DNA from: Pogostemon cablin
Lineage: Eukaryota > Streptophyta > Magnoliopsida > Lamiales > Lamiaceae
Assembly (NCBI GenBank): GCA_023678885.1
Contig: CM042962.1
Coordinates: 16,630,336 to 16,694,335, forward strand
DNA length: 64,000 bases
Reading direction: 5' to 3'
Numbering within the stretch: the stretch's first letter is position 1; each line of letters opens with the position of its first letter. Below, piece after piece: positions 23,401-36,080 of this stretch. Under the pieces are notes generated by a model. The model saw only the letters and a program-made list of their open reading frames with translations. It was not told the DNA's origin and searched no databases. The translations under genes and the position numbers were made by a program.

Positions 23401-23735
23401 CCACGACCCCTCCCCTGCCCCCGCAACGACTTCTTTTGCTTTGTAACGCCGTCGTCGCCAGCCGCCACTCGGATCTCCAATCAATGATCCAGATTATCCA
23501 AAAAGCTCTCTCCCTGCATATTTTCTCCATTCTCCACCGCTAGTCTCCACCCCCGCTGCTCCAAACTTCGCTTCGACTCCACCACCAACTCTTTCTCCTT
23601 CTTTTTTGTAACGCCGCCGACGCCGTGCCCCAATCCAGCTGCTTAAATCTCCAATCAACGACCCAAATTCTCCATTGCTAGCCCCTGCCCTACTATTAAG
23701 TTCCTCTCTTATCCATTCTCCAATCTCCATTTTAG
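23401..23735. other. GC-rich segment of hAT-1 with internal duplication
   Basis: Contains two related halves, each with ttgtaacgccg, a run of cgc/cgt triplets and then atctccaatcaa(t/c)ga. It differs strongly in composition from the hAT ends and may be captured host DNA. No product recognised. Confidence 0.4.
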
Positions 23736-24095
23736 TTTATTTAAAATTCTATAAAAATTCAGTATTTTGGCTGTATGTTCTACGTTTTCGTTCGATCAAA
23801 ACATTTGGAGAAAGCCATAGGGTTAATGGAGTAGATATGTAATAGAAGCTGTATTTTTATCGTATTTTTTAATTTTTCAAGTATGAACTAAATGTATCGG
23901 TATATTAACATTTCAGTATTTGGTAAAAACACGGTATTAATTATTAGCGAACAGAAATTTTTGTATACCGAATTTCGGTATACTAAAAATTTCAGTACGG
24001 TGTCAATATATATTTTCTAATCTAAAAATTTTGTTACAGAATACGGTATGTTTAAATATTTTCGGTATACCATACCGTCCAGCCCTAATGGCGAC

Positions 24096-24467
24096 ATCTC
24101 ATTGGCTAACACAAGAAGGCAAGGATAAGGGTCTTGAGCCCTCATGAAGAAAACGTGAACATGTAATTATAAAGCAAGGAATTTTACACTTGTGAAAGGA
24201 CTTTTTACTTTTGGCTCATTTCATCTTTTGCATCTACACATATTCATCATCCACCAAATATTTCTCTCTCTACCATCTTCACTATATTTTCTACATTATT
24301 GTAAAAGTTCCTCCATGGAACATCAATGTACAAGATCGATCAATGAATACAAAGAGCTCCCTACGACGGATAAAATTACATATATTTGATGTGTTTGATT
24401 TCCATTTACCACTTTATTCGTATATCCATTTTATACCATGAATCTCGTTGGAAATCGAGCATCAACC
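24096..24467 (+). repeat. LARD-1 5' LTR, right part
   Basis: Continues the LTR after hAT-1 (atctcattggctaacac) and matches 53300-53576 closely (ctccatggaacatcaatg, cgagcatcaac). Confidence 0.85.
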
Positions 24468-24469
24468 TT

Positions 24470-24487
24470 TGGTGCCATCTGTGGGAA
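24470..24487 (+). promoter_or_regulatory. LARD-1 primer-binding site
   Basis: tggtgccatctgtgggaa directly after the LTR, like the TGGCGCC-type sites of plant gypsy elements with C-to-T changes. The primer tRNA is not resolved. Confidence 0.6.
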
Positions 24488-24532
24488 ATGATTTTTTTTC
24501 GATCTGTGATTTTCTCCATCGTCATTGCCGCC

Positions 24533-25757
24533 TGATAAGTCATATTTTAGCATGATTATTTGGTGGAAATTCAAGTCTATTTGATTTAATTATATGTTCT
24601 TTATGTGCTAATATTAAATTATTTTGTCTTTAAGAAATAATTACTTTAATTATATGAAATTTATGTGGAAACAGGCTGTTAAGTGGAGCAAATAAGGAAA
24701 CAAATCAACTTAGCATATCTTTCACATATTTTCACAGCAAAATCCTCTCCAAATCTGTTGGATGCTCGATCAAGGAGGAAAAATACAACACAGAGATTCT
24801 AGAAATCAAGGAAAAGGAAAGAGATCAAGTAGGGTTTCTTGGGGGACAAGAAGATAAATAGGGAAGATTGATTGATCACAAGAGGCTACACACGGTTTTT
24901 TGAGAAAGAAGGTAGGAGAGAGGCGACTGCAAGGCAGATTCTGGAGCGTGAAAGTGAAGAACAATCTGATTCATTGGTTCTTTAATTTTATTTTGTATTT
25001 TGTCATGAACATGCGGAGCTAATCTCCTTTTCTAGTTTAGGATTTCGTGAACCTTCCGTTGAATGTTAATTTGATTATTAAGGATTTTTATATTGAAACT
25101 TTTGTGTGAATTTATTCTATTAGATGCTTTGAATTGATTTATAGCACTTTAATAATTATTTTAGATTGATCAACTAGATTAGTTATTTAATTGTTTATTG
25201 CTATTTCGTGATCCAAAATCCGTAATTGTTGTGAGGATTGAATTGAGTAGCAAATAGAGATTATTCCCTCTAGATGTAATGGGATCTAGGTTGTAGGATT
25301 CCTAGCCGGTTTTTGTAGCCTAGTAATTCTATATTTGGAGTCTTAATGCGTTTTCAAGTTTGAATCCACAGGGTCACTCGGGAATAGTTCAATTTAGTGG
25401 CCATACCCTAATTGATGATCTTAAGAACATTCGGGTTGGTTGGTCGTACTATAATTAATTGATTTAGTAAACAAGAGGGGATTGTCGTCCTAAACTAGAT
25501 TTGTCTTCTTTGGTTAATCTCTAAATCGTCTTCGTTTTGATTACTTAAGTAATTTGAGTTGATTTATTGTCATTGTTACTTTTAATTGTTACCAATCCAA
25601 AATCCCCCATTTAATTTTATGTTATCAACACTTAAATTTAATTTGAATTTCAATTTACTCTCTTGGGTTCAACCCGTACTTACCCTATTACATTTTTAGT
25701 GGGTTTGTTCGGAAATATTTTAAATATTATTTTTTGGTGGCCAGCGATAGCTTATCA
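24533..25757 (+). repeat. ATH-1 5' LTR
   Basis: 1225 bp. It lacks a segment of about 47 bp (near tttcaatctagggatttgag) present in the 3' LTR. Confidence 0.9.
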
Positions 25758-25761
25758 AGTT

Positions 25762-25780
25762 TGGTGCAGTTTGCTCAGGA
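25762..25780 (+). promoter_or_regulatory. ATH-1 primer-binding site, degraded tRNA-Asp type
   Basis: tggtgcagtttgctcagga, four bases after the LTR. It is readable as TGGCGCCGTTGCCGGGGA with substitutions and an added base. Confidence 0.5.
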
Positions 25781-25905
25781 GTAAAATTGAAATTTTGTTA
25801 AATCTCTGTGTTTCTGATATTTTTCTGCATTTTTACTGGTTCTGAAATTTTTGATTTTTCTGGGTTCAGTGTTAGTAGTGCCCTGTTTTCGAAAATTTTC
25901 TGTTA

Positions 25906-27797
25906 ATGATCACTCATTCGTCTGGTCCAAAACAGCTTGAATACATACTAGAAATCGAGAGAACTGCCCGGAGATTGAGAAAGGAGTCCCGGAAGAAGAA
26001 GGAAAAAAGTTCGTCTATTGACGGAACCACCGAAAACCTTACCGAACTCGAACTTGCAGCTGATCCACTTCATCTTGGAGAGGATAATTCTAATTTTTCT
26101 GATTTAGAGGAGAAAATACCATAGGTTCTGATTTTGGAGAGGAAAACATGGCTGAAGACGTAGCAGAGAGAACTTTGAATGAATTGGCAAATCCGGACAT
26201 AGTCCATCAACCTCTCTGCATTAACCTTCCTGCAATTAATAATAATACTACCTTTGAATTGAAATCGGGATTGATTCACTTACTTCCTGCTTTTCATGGT
26301 CTTTCAGGTGAAAATCCTCACAAGTTTTTGAAAGATTTTTCGGTTGTATGTACGAGCATGAAACCAACCGGGGTGATGGAGGAACAAATCAAGCTTAGGG
26401 CATTCCCCTTTGCTTTGAAAGACATGGCGAAGAATTGATTGTATTATCTCCCTTCTGGATCGATTGCTACATGGGATGAAATGGAGAAACTTTCTCTCCA
26501 AACTTACTTTCCGGCCACTTGAGTTGCTGTATTACGTAAGGAGATATCTGGGGCTTGTCAAATGCAAGGGGAGAGTTTACATGAGTATTGGGAGAGGTTT
26601 AAACGCCTCACATCAGCATGCCCCCAACATCAAATAAGCGACCAGTTGTTTTTGCAATATTTCAATGAAGAGTTGTCCATGATGGACCAAAACATACTTG
26701 ATGCCACTAGTGGAGGAGCTTTTATGATCAAAACACCTACTACTGCTAGGAGTTTGATTGCTAGCATGGCTGCCAACACCCAACAGTTTGGCACACGTGA
26801 TCCATCACTTAAAGAAGTAAAGGAGGTCCATGATTCTAAGATGGAGGAGACTTTAAAATAAGTTGACAGTTGTTGTGGAGAATCTTGCTAAAGGAAGAAG
26901 GGTAAACTCTCCATCTTGTCAAAATTGCTTAACTTATGACCATTCTACTCTTGATTGCAGGGCTGCACTTAGTGAGGAACAAGTAAACGCCATGGGGCGA
27001 CCTTATGATCCTTCTCACAAACCTATAATCACGGTTGAAGAGATCATCCTAATCTTAGGTATGGTAGTGGACAAAGATGAAATAGGGGGCAACAGCAGTT
27101 TCAAGAGTAGAGAGTGGTGAATAGGCAGCAAGATCACCCTCAAGATGGTGGAAATCACCAACAAGGTGGGGCAAGTTCCGGAGCCACATTTGAGGAAACA
27201 ATGAAAGAGATGGCTGCCAACAATCTGAAATTCCAAGTGTCTACTCAGATATCCATCCAAAACTTGGAAAATCAAATGAGTCAATTAGCTACAACTGTAG
27301 GCAAGATGCAGGCTCAAAACAGTGGAAAGTTGCCTTCACAAACGGAGGCTAATCCTAAGAATGTGAGCGTCATTACACTGCGAAGTGGAAAACAGTTGGA
27401 GGAGGTTGTACCACCAAAAAGGCCTGACCAAGACGTGGAAAAAGATAATGTAGAACCTGCTGGAATAATGGATGATCAGATCGGTCAGTTTGAGGAGGAA
27501 AAATCTGATGTGCAGAAATGTAACACCGACACTGAACCCTTCAGTGTCAGAAGGTCTGAAAAAAATCAGGTTAAAATTTCTGACCCTGTTCCTTTTAATT
27601 ATGACCATTTACCTTTTCCAAGCAGGATGAGGAATCCGAACACCACTGATAAGAATAAAAAGATACTTGAAGTATTTCGAAAAGTGGAGATCAATTTACC
27701 TCTCATTGAGGCGATTAAGCAGATTCCGAGATACGCCAAATTTTTGAAGGAGTTGTGCACCAATAAAAAGAAGTTGAGGGAGATGAAAAAGTGGTGA
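25906..27797 (+). pseudogene. Athila gag polyprotein, broken
   Basis: The N-terminus at 25906 has EYILEIERTARRLRKESRKK. The frame then stops near 26124 and resumes with the capsid core (ENPHKFLKDFSVVCTSM, EEQIKLRAFPFALKDMAKN). It is cut by TGA at 26436-26438 (Trp expected) and by TGA near 26520 (Arg expected), then continues with ESLHEYWERFKRLTSACP. After a shift near 26861 a zinc knuckle CQNCLTYDHSTLDC (C-X2-C-X4-H-X4-C) lies near 26919-26960. The spacer VITLRSGKQLEEVVPPK lies near 27367-27420. The order is canonical for plant gypsy gag. Confidence 0.85.
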
Positions 27798-28756
27798 TGG
27801 GAGAAAACGTTTCAGCTATCTACCAGCAAACGTTACCTCAGAAGCGCAATGATCCTGGCATGTTTGTGGTTCCTTATAAGATCAGGAAATTTAAGGTGGA
27901 AAGAGCCATGTTGGATCTTGGAGCTTCCATTAATGTGATGCCTCGATCAGTGTTTGAGAAGCTGAGTATGGGAGAGCTGAAAAAGACTGGAGTTGTCATC
28001 CAGCTTGGTGATCGAAGCCAGACATACCCAGATGGAGTCATTGAGGATGTTCTTGTTCAGGTAGACAAACTCTTTTTCCCTGCTGATTTTTATGTGTTAG
28101 AAATGAATGAACACCCATTGAATTCCACTCCGATTTTGTTGGGAAGACCATTCCTCAACACTTCACGCACTAAGATAGATGTGAGTGAAGGTACTCTCAC
28201 GATGGAATTTGATGGGCAAATCATTAAATTCAACATATATGATGCTATGAAATACCCTGATGATGTTAACCTGCTTTCTGTTGTGAGTACTATTGAGCCT
28301 ATTGTCCAGGAACACTTTAAACTCACTGGTAGGGATGCATTAGATACAGTCATTGAACATGGAATCATGAAGGAGGATGCTAAAAGATGGGATAATGAGG
28401 AGCTGAATCACTATGTCAATACTTTGCACAGTTCTTCTCAGAGACTAAGCACCTTAGATGTAGCTTCTGTTAAATTGTCTGACATTTTTCCAAAAATTAT
28501 TCCATCTATAGTGTATGAGCCGAAGCTGGAGTTAAAGGCACTTCCTGAGCACTTGAAATACGCCTACTTAGGACCGAATTCCACTTTAGCAATGATCATC
28601 TCATCCAAGCTGATGGACGAGCAAGAGTGCTTGTTGCTCGATGTGTTGAAGAGGCATAAGACTGCTATTGGATGGACGGTAGCGAATTTGAAGGGTATCA
28701 GTCCTGCAATTTGCATGCACCATATTCTGCTTGAGGATGATGCGAAGCCATCTTGA
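27791..28756 (+). pseudogene. Retropepsin-type aspartic protease and linker to RT (ATH-1)
   Basis: 321 open codons. The protease signature AMLDLGASINVMP is intact near residues 39-51 (DLGAS being the DTGA equivalent), followed by ILLGRPFLNTSRTKID. The downstream linker ends DDAKPS then TGA, where the RT frame should continue (arginine expected, so a likely C-to-T change). It overlaps the gag frame by 7 bases in a different phase. In an intact element this would be part of pol. Confidence 0.8.
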
Positions 28757-28771
28757 GAAGCTCAGCGCCGA

Positions 28772-29770
28772 TTGAATCCGCCCATGATGGAGGTGGTAAA
28801 GAAGGAGGTGTTAAAACTTCTGAGTGTGGGAATTATTTATACCATCTCAGATAGTAAGTGGGGCAGTCCGACACAAGTGGTTCCAAAGAAATCAGGAGTA
28901 ACTGTAGTTGAAAATGACAAGGGTGATATGGTTCTAACACGTTTTGAATCGGGTTGGAGAGTGTTCATGGACTACCGCAAGCTCAATAACATGACTAGAA
29001 AGGATCATTTTCCTTTACCCTTTATTGATCAAATATTAGAAAAGCTTGCAGGTTATTCTTACTATTATTTTCTTGATGGTTTCTTTGGGTATTTTCAGAT
29101 TGCAATTGCTCCCGGGGATCAAGAGAAAACAACCTTCACATGCCCCTTTGGGACTTTTGCATGTCCTCGATTACCTTTCGGGCTTTGCAACGCACCTGCC
29201 ACATTTCAAAGGTGTATGGTAAGAATTTTTTCTGAATTTGTGGGTAATATAATAGAGGTCTTTATAGATGAATTATGTGTCTATGAAGAATCTTTTAGTA
29301 GTTGCTTTGGAAATCTTGAATTGATCTTGAAAAGATGTATAGAAACAAACCTTGTTATGAATTGGGAAAAGTGTCACTTTATGGTCGAACAAGGCATTAT
29401 TTTAAGTCATGTCATTTCAAAAAATGGGATTGAAGTTGATAAGTCTAAGATAGACCTTATATCTGCATTGTCTTACCCCGCATCTGTGCGGGAAGTGCGT
29501 TCTTTTCTCGGACATGCAGGTTTCTATAGAAGATTCATCAAGGACTTTTCAAAAATAGTCAAGCCACTTTGTGAGTTGTTGCAAAAAGATATGAAGTTTG
29601 AGATGAATGATGCCTGTAAAAAAGCTTTTGATAAGTTGAAGGAGTTGCTACCCACACCACCCATAATTCAGCCGCCGAATTGGAGCCTGCCTTTTGAAAT
29701 AATGTATGATGCTAGTGAGTATGCCGTAGGGACAATGTTGGACAACGAGTGGACAATGCTGCACATGTGA
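28772..29770 (+). pseudogene. Reverse transcriptase and start of RNase H (ATH-1)
   Basis: 332 codons. RT landmarks: WRVFMDYRKLNNMTRKDHFP, PFIDQILEKLAG, FLDGFFGYFQIAIAP and FGLCNAPATFQRCM. The palm catalytic box reads FIDELCVY, where the family has F(M/V)DD, so the second Asp is replaced by Glu. FLGHAGFYRRFIKDFSK marks the connection, and YDASEYAVG begins RNase H. The frame is lost at about 29760. The enzyme would be expected to be inactive. Confidence 0.88.
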
Positions 29771-31432
29771 TCTACTACGCTTCAAAAACCTTAGATAACA
29801 CTCAAGCCAACTACTCTACTACGGAGAAATAACTCCTGGCTGTTGTTTTTGCTCTAGAAAAATTTCGATCTTACTTGTTGGGTATTAAAGTCACTGTTTT
29901 CTCTGATCATGCAGCTCTTCATTATCTCATGAAGAAAAAGGAATCAAAACCTCGGTTGATTCGGTGGATCTTGCTCCTCCTAGAGTTCGACTTGGAAATC
30001 AAAGATAAAAAGGAATCGGAGAATCTAGTGGTCAACCACCTAAGTCGGCTGATTAGAGATAAAGATGAGCAAAAAATTCTTGAGGAAAATTCGAGCCAAC
30101 TGACATTGAAACCTTTAGTGTCAGAAGCTCTATTCCATGGTTTGCCAATTAGGCAAATTTTCCAACCTCCCATCAGTTTCCAGCCCACATGAGTAAAGTA
30201 AAACATGATAAGCTCCGTAGTGATGCCAAGTACTACATGTGGGATGATCCGTATTTGTAGAAACGCTGTTCCGATCAAGTGATAAGAAGGTGTGTTCCTG
30301 AAATTGAATTTAATTCAATACTCACCTTTTATCATAGTCATGCATGTGGTGGTCATTTTGGTTTTAGAAGAACTGCTTTCAAAGTTCTTGAGTGTGGATT
30401 TTATTGGCCGAGAATGTTTAAGGATGCTTATGAATTTTGCAAGTCTTGTGATAGATGTCAGCGTGTAGAAAATATTTCTCGACGAAATAAAATGCCCCAA
30501 AACCCTATAATCATTTATGAGATCTTTGATGTGTGGGGGATGGATTTTATGGGACCTTTTTCTTCTTCATTTGGCTTCACCTATATATTACTTGCTATTG
30601 ATTATGTGTCGAAGTGGGTGGAAGCAAAGGCCACCCGAACTAATGATTCTAAAGTTGTTGCATGTTTCCTTCGATCTAACATATTTTTTAGGTTTGGAAT
30701 TCCTTGAGCCATCATCAGTGACAAGGGCACGCCTTTTTGTAACTGAACTGTGGAAGCGCTTCTGCGAAAGTATTTGGTGTTTCATAAAACTTCCACGCCC
30801 TACCACCCCCAAAAGAGTGGCCAGGAGAAAGTATCCAACCATGAAATCAAGAGGATTTTGGAAAAGACGGTTAATCCGTCTAGGAATGATTGGAGCTCGA
30901 GATTGGAAGATGCACTATAGGCCTATCGAACTGCCTATTAGACACCGATTGGCATGTCCCCATATCGACTTGCCTATGGAAAGCCATGTCACTTACCTGT
31001 GGAGCTTCAACACAAAGCATGGTGGGCAATCCAAAAGTGCAACATGGATCAAGAGGAAGCTGGAGTACAAAGAAAACTCCAATTGCAAGTGTTGGAGGAA
31101 TTTGAGAAACGAGGCTTATGAAAATTCAGTGATTTTATAAAGCTAAAACAAAGGCATTTCTTGATGTAAGAATCTCAAGGAAAAATTTTATCAATGGGCA
31201 AAAAGTTTTACTTTATCACTCAAATCTTAAATTATTTCCTCGTAAGTTGCGTTCTCGATGGATTGGTCCATTTATTGTGACTAATGTTTATTCTCATGGT
31301 GCAGTTGAGATAAGAAGTATAAATTCCGAAAAGAGTTTCAAAGTTAATGGGCACCAACTTAAAGAGAATCATGAAGGACTCCAGACGGTTGAGGCGGACC
31401 GAATAGAGTTGAAAAATGTGGTCTACAGTTGA
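29771..31432 (+). pseudogene. RNase H remainder and integrase, broken (ATH-1)
   Basis: RNase H continues in fragments (TVFSDHAALHYLMKKKESKP near 29890). The integrase zinc-binding H-H-C-C is seen in HSHACGGHFGFRR with CKSCDRC at 30330-30460. The first catalytic Asp is in WGMDFMGPF and the second in ISDKGT, which lies beyond a TGA at 30705-30707. Frameshifts and stops follow. The C-terminal tail (RSRWIGPFIVTNVYSHGAVE) is open at 31247-31432. After it, ggatgcaaccca resembles the usual post-pol sequence of Athila elements. Confidence 0.82.
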
Positions 31433-31961
31433 TAAAGATACATCTAACCTAAGTCGAGCCAACGACAATAAAAAATGCTGATTAGGATGCAACCCAATTT
31501 TTTCATTTTATTTTTATTTATATTTTTATGTTTTTTTTATATTGTTAGTTTTTTAATAAATTGTCTGATTGTTCACTCTTAATTTCCTGTTGTGGTTCGC
31601 AGATATAGCTTATGGAAATTAATTGAATAGACAATTTAAAATTTTATTTCTGAGAAAGAAATGTTGGCATTGGGCCACGAAACTACTTTCTGCTTTTATT
31701 CAAGTTTTACTTGTGGCCCAACTAATTCTTATATTTTTTTTCAGGACAGGGGCCCAACTCTTGTAGCCCATGAAGGAATTTAAAAAATAAAAAGGGCCCA
31801 ACTCATACATTCAATTGAATTCTGAAGAAGCCCTAAGTTCTCTTCCACAGAGAGAAAATCCCGATTCCTTCCCCAATTCTCGTTCGAGAATTCTGCACCA
31901 TCATCTCAAGCCCAATTCTGATTACACCACTTCGAATTAAGGCCTCGAATCACCTCCAACC

Positions 31962-33210
31962 ATGGCCAAGTTACGCTCCAGCATTTGAGCAGAGAAGAAA
32001 TGGAAGAGGGATGCTTCTAACGAACCCATTGTCGTCGCCCATTTTGTCTCAGAGGAAGAACCTCCAGTGCCTGAAGCCGCCGCTGCCCAAACTGATTCTG
32101 ACGAGAACACTCCAGCACCAGAAGCAGCCGAGGACGAGGCACCGCGACCGCCACGCCGTCGCTCCTGTCCGGTCTTCTGCTTCCTAAATTGCCATTCCAT
32201 CTCTATGTCAGATCCTGTACAAGTTGCGACATACCAAAGGTTAGAAAAGAAAGACCTCAAATCCACTTGTTATATTGACACAGCTCTACTTAAGTCGTTA
32301 GGTATGCATTATGACATCTTTAGGGTGATTGACATGGTTGGGTTGAGGCATTTAGTAAGTGAAATTATCCTATTTTTGAGGACCTTACTTATGAATTCCT
32401 GAGTGCGTTTGACAAGACTAAAGAAGGGGTAACTTTCCAATTGGGGGGTGTTACGTTTAATAGGACAGTCGATCAGTTGATGTTATCTTCAGGGGTCCCT
32501 TTGATTGAGTATGTGGAAGAGGAGTTTAGAGCAGAACCTCTGTGGAATGAGATCACACTAGGGCAGAGAGAGTACAGAGCTAGTAGTGCGAAGGGTAGCT
32601 TTATTCGAAATCCGTGCATTCGGATATGCAAAGACTACTTTTCAATAGCATCTTCGCTAGGGAAACGAACAAGAACGTGGTAGAGTGGAAAGAGATGAGA
32701 GTGATTTATGCTATGCTACATAGGAAGCCACTTGGGCTCGGGAATATGGTGATTGAGCATCTGTCACATGTGAAGAATGGCACAGGGAACATCGCTGTAA
32801 GTGGGTTGATCACGGCGATTGCAAAGGTTGCAGGAGTCGACATGATGGATAGGGTCCCTGTCAGTTCCGTGCAATTAGTTGATGCCATGCTGTTGACGCA
32901 AATGGGCATTTTAAGAAATGATCATGGCACGTACATGTGGATGGTGACCGTAGATGAAGAATTGGCTCTATCGAATTCCACTTTCACCACCATAGAATTT
33001 CCGAAGAACATCCGAATGCAGCATGATGAGAGGACGACGATTCCGATCCTGTCTTTGCTAAGAGCTCTCCCTACGGGCTTTGGTAATCTTAATGGAGCCT
33101 TTATTGCTCAGATGGAGAGATTCAAGGCCAATCAGCACTTTTTGATGCGTCAAGTGAACGATCTCGTCAAGCATTTGCGGGATCGTGGTCAGAGTTCGTC
33201 CCAGAAATAA
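31962..33210 (+). pseudogene. Athila ORF1-family reading frame after pol, broken
   Basis: Begins ATG 31962 (MAKLRSSI then TGA, Arg expected), followed in the same frame by an acidic, Ala/Pro-rich stretch and ATYQRLEKKDLKSTCYID. Later parts in other frames read GGVTFNRTVDQLMLSSGVP and LHRKPLGLGNMVIEHLSHV, then an open 198-codon stretch at 32614-33210 ending HLRDRGQSSSQK. This matches the plant transposon family known as the Athila ORF1 protein, in the slot where some members carry an envelope-like gene. No signal peptide or transmembrane segment is visible, so I do not call it an envelope. Confidence 0.65.
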
Positions 33211-34785
33211 AATCAGGTGTATTCTACCCATTTTCAGATTCAATTTCTCTTTTATACTTGCTTTTACTTGGGGACAAGCAAACATTTAGGTGAGTGGAGG
33301 GATATGAATATGTTAAGTGGGGTAGAGTTGTGGTAGTAATGTAAATATATTTATGATTTGATTTTGGTGAAACGGCGCAATTTTTGGTGGCTGTATATTT
33401 TTGAAATTTATGGTGGCTGTATGCATTTTTGGTGGCTGTATATTTTTTATGTTGGTTGGGTAAAATTGTTAAATTTGTGGTGAAAAAGTTACTGAATTTC
33501 TTGTCCCGTGTCTTGTTCTTGTTGTCCACTGAATTTTATGTTGATGTGGAGTTTGGTAAATTAAGGAATAAAATCTTTTGAGGTGATGAGGGTGATGCAT
33601 GATTGAGGGGGTGGCAGTGATGTTGAGGAGGTGATGAAATTTGATATTCTTTGCAAAATTTTTAGGATTATAGTGGCTGATTTTTTTTTCAAATTTCATG
33701 GCAAATATACCCAAATTTTGGTGAGCTTTTGAGCCTTAACGAGCTATCATCTATAAGCTCCATTGAAATTTCTTTCTTGAGTGCATTGAATTTGAATTGC
33801 TTATTCTAGAACTTGCTCTTTTGAATGTATTTCAAGATCATGTGATTGGTTGTGTGTGATAAAATGATAAGGGCACTTAGGTTTAACCCTCTTGACTTAT
33901 ATTGTTCCACCTGACTATGAAAACTCTAGGGAAGCCACGTTGAGCCTAAGTCTTTTCTTTTAATTATGAGCACATAAATAAACCCTGAATTCTCATTTCT
34001 TTCCTTGACTCTTCCGTTTGAACCCTTTATTACTTTGCAATGTGTGAATCTTGTGGATATACTTTATGGTTGATTTGAAGTTGAAGGGAGTTGATGCAAA
34101 AAATTGGAGAAGAAAAAAAAAGCAAGAAAAGGAAAAATGGAAAAATTGAGAGATTTGAAAAAAAGAAAAAAAAAAGAGAAAAATTCTTGAAAAAAGAAAG
34201 GGAAATAGGAGCTGATGAAATTTTATGGTTGATACTGAATCCTTTCAGTGTTACACCTGTTGTTCCGAATCTCAAAAATGAGCAGGTGTGGGGAGATTAA
34301 AAGTGAAAGGAAAATGCTGTTTTGAAAAGGAAAAATTTGGGGATGATGGTTGATTTGATTTGTAGAGATCACATGTTGTAAAGTGGTTCATTTAGTCATT
34401 CTTATCCCTCTAGTTACCTCACCCCATCCTAAGGCCCCATTACAACCCTATAAAAGACCCTTTGATTGTTGCACATGATCCATTTATGGAGATTTGATTT
34501 GGGAGCAAGCCTATGGTAATGACTTTTCTTTTCAATTTTTAAGTGATCTTGCTACCTAATCATACACTTGAGTGTTATTGAGTGAATCTTTGTGAGGCCA
34601 TGGAATTTTGAAAGATTTGATGCCATGAAAGTTGCAAACTTTGAGTGAAGAGTCATTTTTCATATTAGTTCTGAATGCTCATTGGTTACTTTTCTCTTGT
34701 TGTGTTGTGACTTTCATTTGCCTTTAAGATAGAGTTCTTTGGTTTTCTAACCTCTATGGACTCGATTTGCTTGAAGACAAGCAAA
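33211..34785 (+). other. ATH-1 3' untranslated region
   Basis: AT-rich with a triple ggtggctgtat repeat (33388-33450) and an A-rich purine stretch at 34090-34210. No coding recognised. It ends in a weak polypurine tract (gtttatgtgtgggatatt, 34786-34803). Confidence 0.6.
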
Positions 34786-34803
34786 GTTTATGTGTGGGAT
34801 ATT

Positions 34804-36075
34804 TGATAAGTCATATTTTAGCACGATTATTTGGTAGAAATTCAAGTCTATTTGATTTTATTATATGTTCTTTATGCGGTAATATTGACTTATTGTCTTT
34901 AAGGAATAATTATTTTAATTATATCAATTGTTGTGGAAACAGGCTGTTAAGTAGAGGATATAAGGAAACAAATCAGCTAGCATATCTTCCACATATTTTC
35001 ACAGCCAAATCCTCTCCAAATATGTTGGATGCTCGATCAAGGAGGAAAATTATGGCACAGAGATTATGGAAAAAAAGGAAATTAAGGAAAGAGATCAAGT
35101 AGGGTTTCTTGGGGGACAAGAAGATAAATAGGGAAGGTTGATTGATCACAAGAGGCTACACATGATTTTTTGAGAAAGAATGTAGGAGAGAGGCGACTGC
35201 AAGACAGATTCTGGAGCGTGAAAGTGAAGAACAATCAGATTCATCGGTTTTTTAATTTTATTTCGTATTTTGTCATGAACATGCGGGGCTAATCTCCTTT
35301 TCTAGTTTAGAATTTCGTAAACCTCCCGTTGAATGTTAATTTGATTATTAAGGATTTTTATATTGAAACTTTTGTGTGAATTTATTCCATTACATGCTTT
35401 GAATTGATTTATAGCACTTTAATAATTATTTTAGACTGATCAACTAGATTATTTATTTAATTTCTTATTGCTTTCGTGATCCACAATCCGTAATTTTTGT
35501 GAAGATTGAATTGAGTAGCAAATAGAGATTATTCCCTCTAGATGTAATGGGATCTAGGTTGTATGATTCCTAGCCAGTTTTCGTAGCCTAGTAATTCTAT
35601 GTTTGGAGTCTTAATGCATTTTTGAGTTCGAATTCATAGGGTCACTTGGGAATCGTTTAATTTAGTGGTCGTATCCTAATTGATGATCTTAAAAACATTC
35701 GGGTTGGTTGGTCGTTCTTTCAATCTAGGGATTTGAGTTTGCACATTAGATAAGATATTTAATTCCTGTAATTAATTGATTTAGTAAACGGGAGGGGATC
35801 GTCGTCCTAAACTAGGTTTGTCTTCTTTGGTTAATCTCTAAATCGTCTTCGTTTTGATTACTTGAGTAATTTGAGTTGATTTATTGTCATTGTTACTTTT
35901 AATTGTCACCAATCCAAAAATCCCCTATTTATTTTTATGTTATCAACACTTAAATTTAATTCAAATTTCAATTTACTATCTTGGGTTTGACCAGTACTTA
36001 CCCTACTGCATTTCGAGTGGGTTTGTTCGGAAATATTTTAAATATTATTTTTGGTGGGCCGGCGACAGCCTATCA
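34804..36075 (+). repeat. ATH-1 3' LTR
   Basis: 1272 bp, paired with 24533-25757. Confidence 0.9.
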
Positions 36076-36080
36076 CTGCC

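Larger units (their letters stand above)
15739..24087. mobile_element. hAT-1: non-autonomous hAT transposon inside the LARD-1 5' LTR
   Basis: Perfect 8-bp duplication atggcgac (15731-15738, 24088-24095). TIRs TTGGGGTGGACG and TAGGGCTGGACG (complement of the right end). Subterminal regions are rich in ggtatacc/taccgata motifs, as in plant hAT elements. The element is about 1.08 kb without the retrotransposon nested at 16131-23395. No transposase. The LARD-1 LTR reads continuously when it is removed. Confidence 0.88.
24533..36075 (+). mobile_element. ATH-1: decayed full-length Athila-clade Ty3/gypsy retrotransposon
   Basis: LTRs 24533-25757 and 34804-36075, both TGATAAGTCATATTTTAGCA ... tatca. 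Target repeat ccgcc/ctgcc (24528-24532, 36076-36080) with one mismatch. Order of parts: primer site, gag, protease, reverse transcriptase, RNase H, integrase, then an Athila ORF1-family reading frame after pol. Every reading frame is interrupted. It sits 45 bp inside the LARD-1 internal region. Confidence 0.88.

Noticed and set aside
32614..33210. Intact envelope gene
   Set aside because: Position is suggestive, but there is no signal peptide or membrane segment and the frame is only a part of a broken Athila ORF.
33224..33714. Minus-strand open frames rich in His, Thr and Lys
   Set aside because: Low-complexity readings of the ATH-1 untranslated region.
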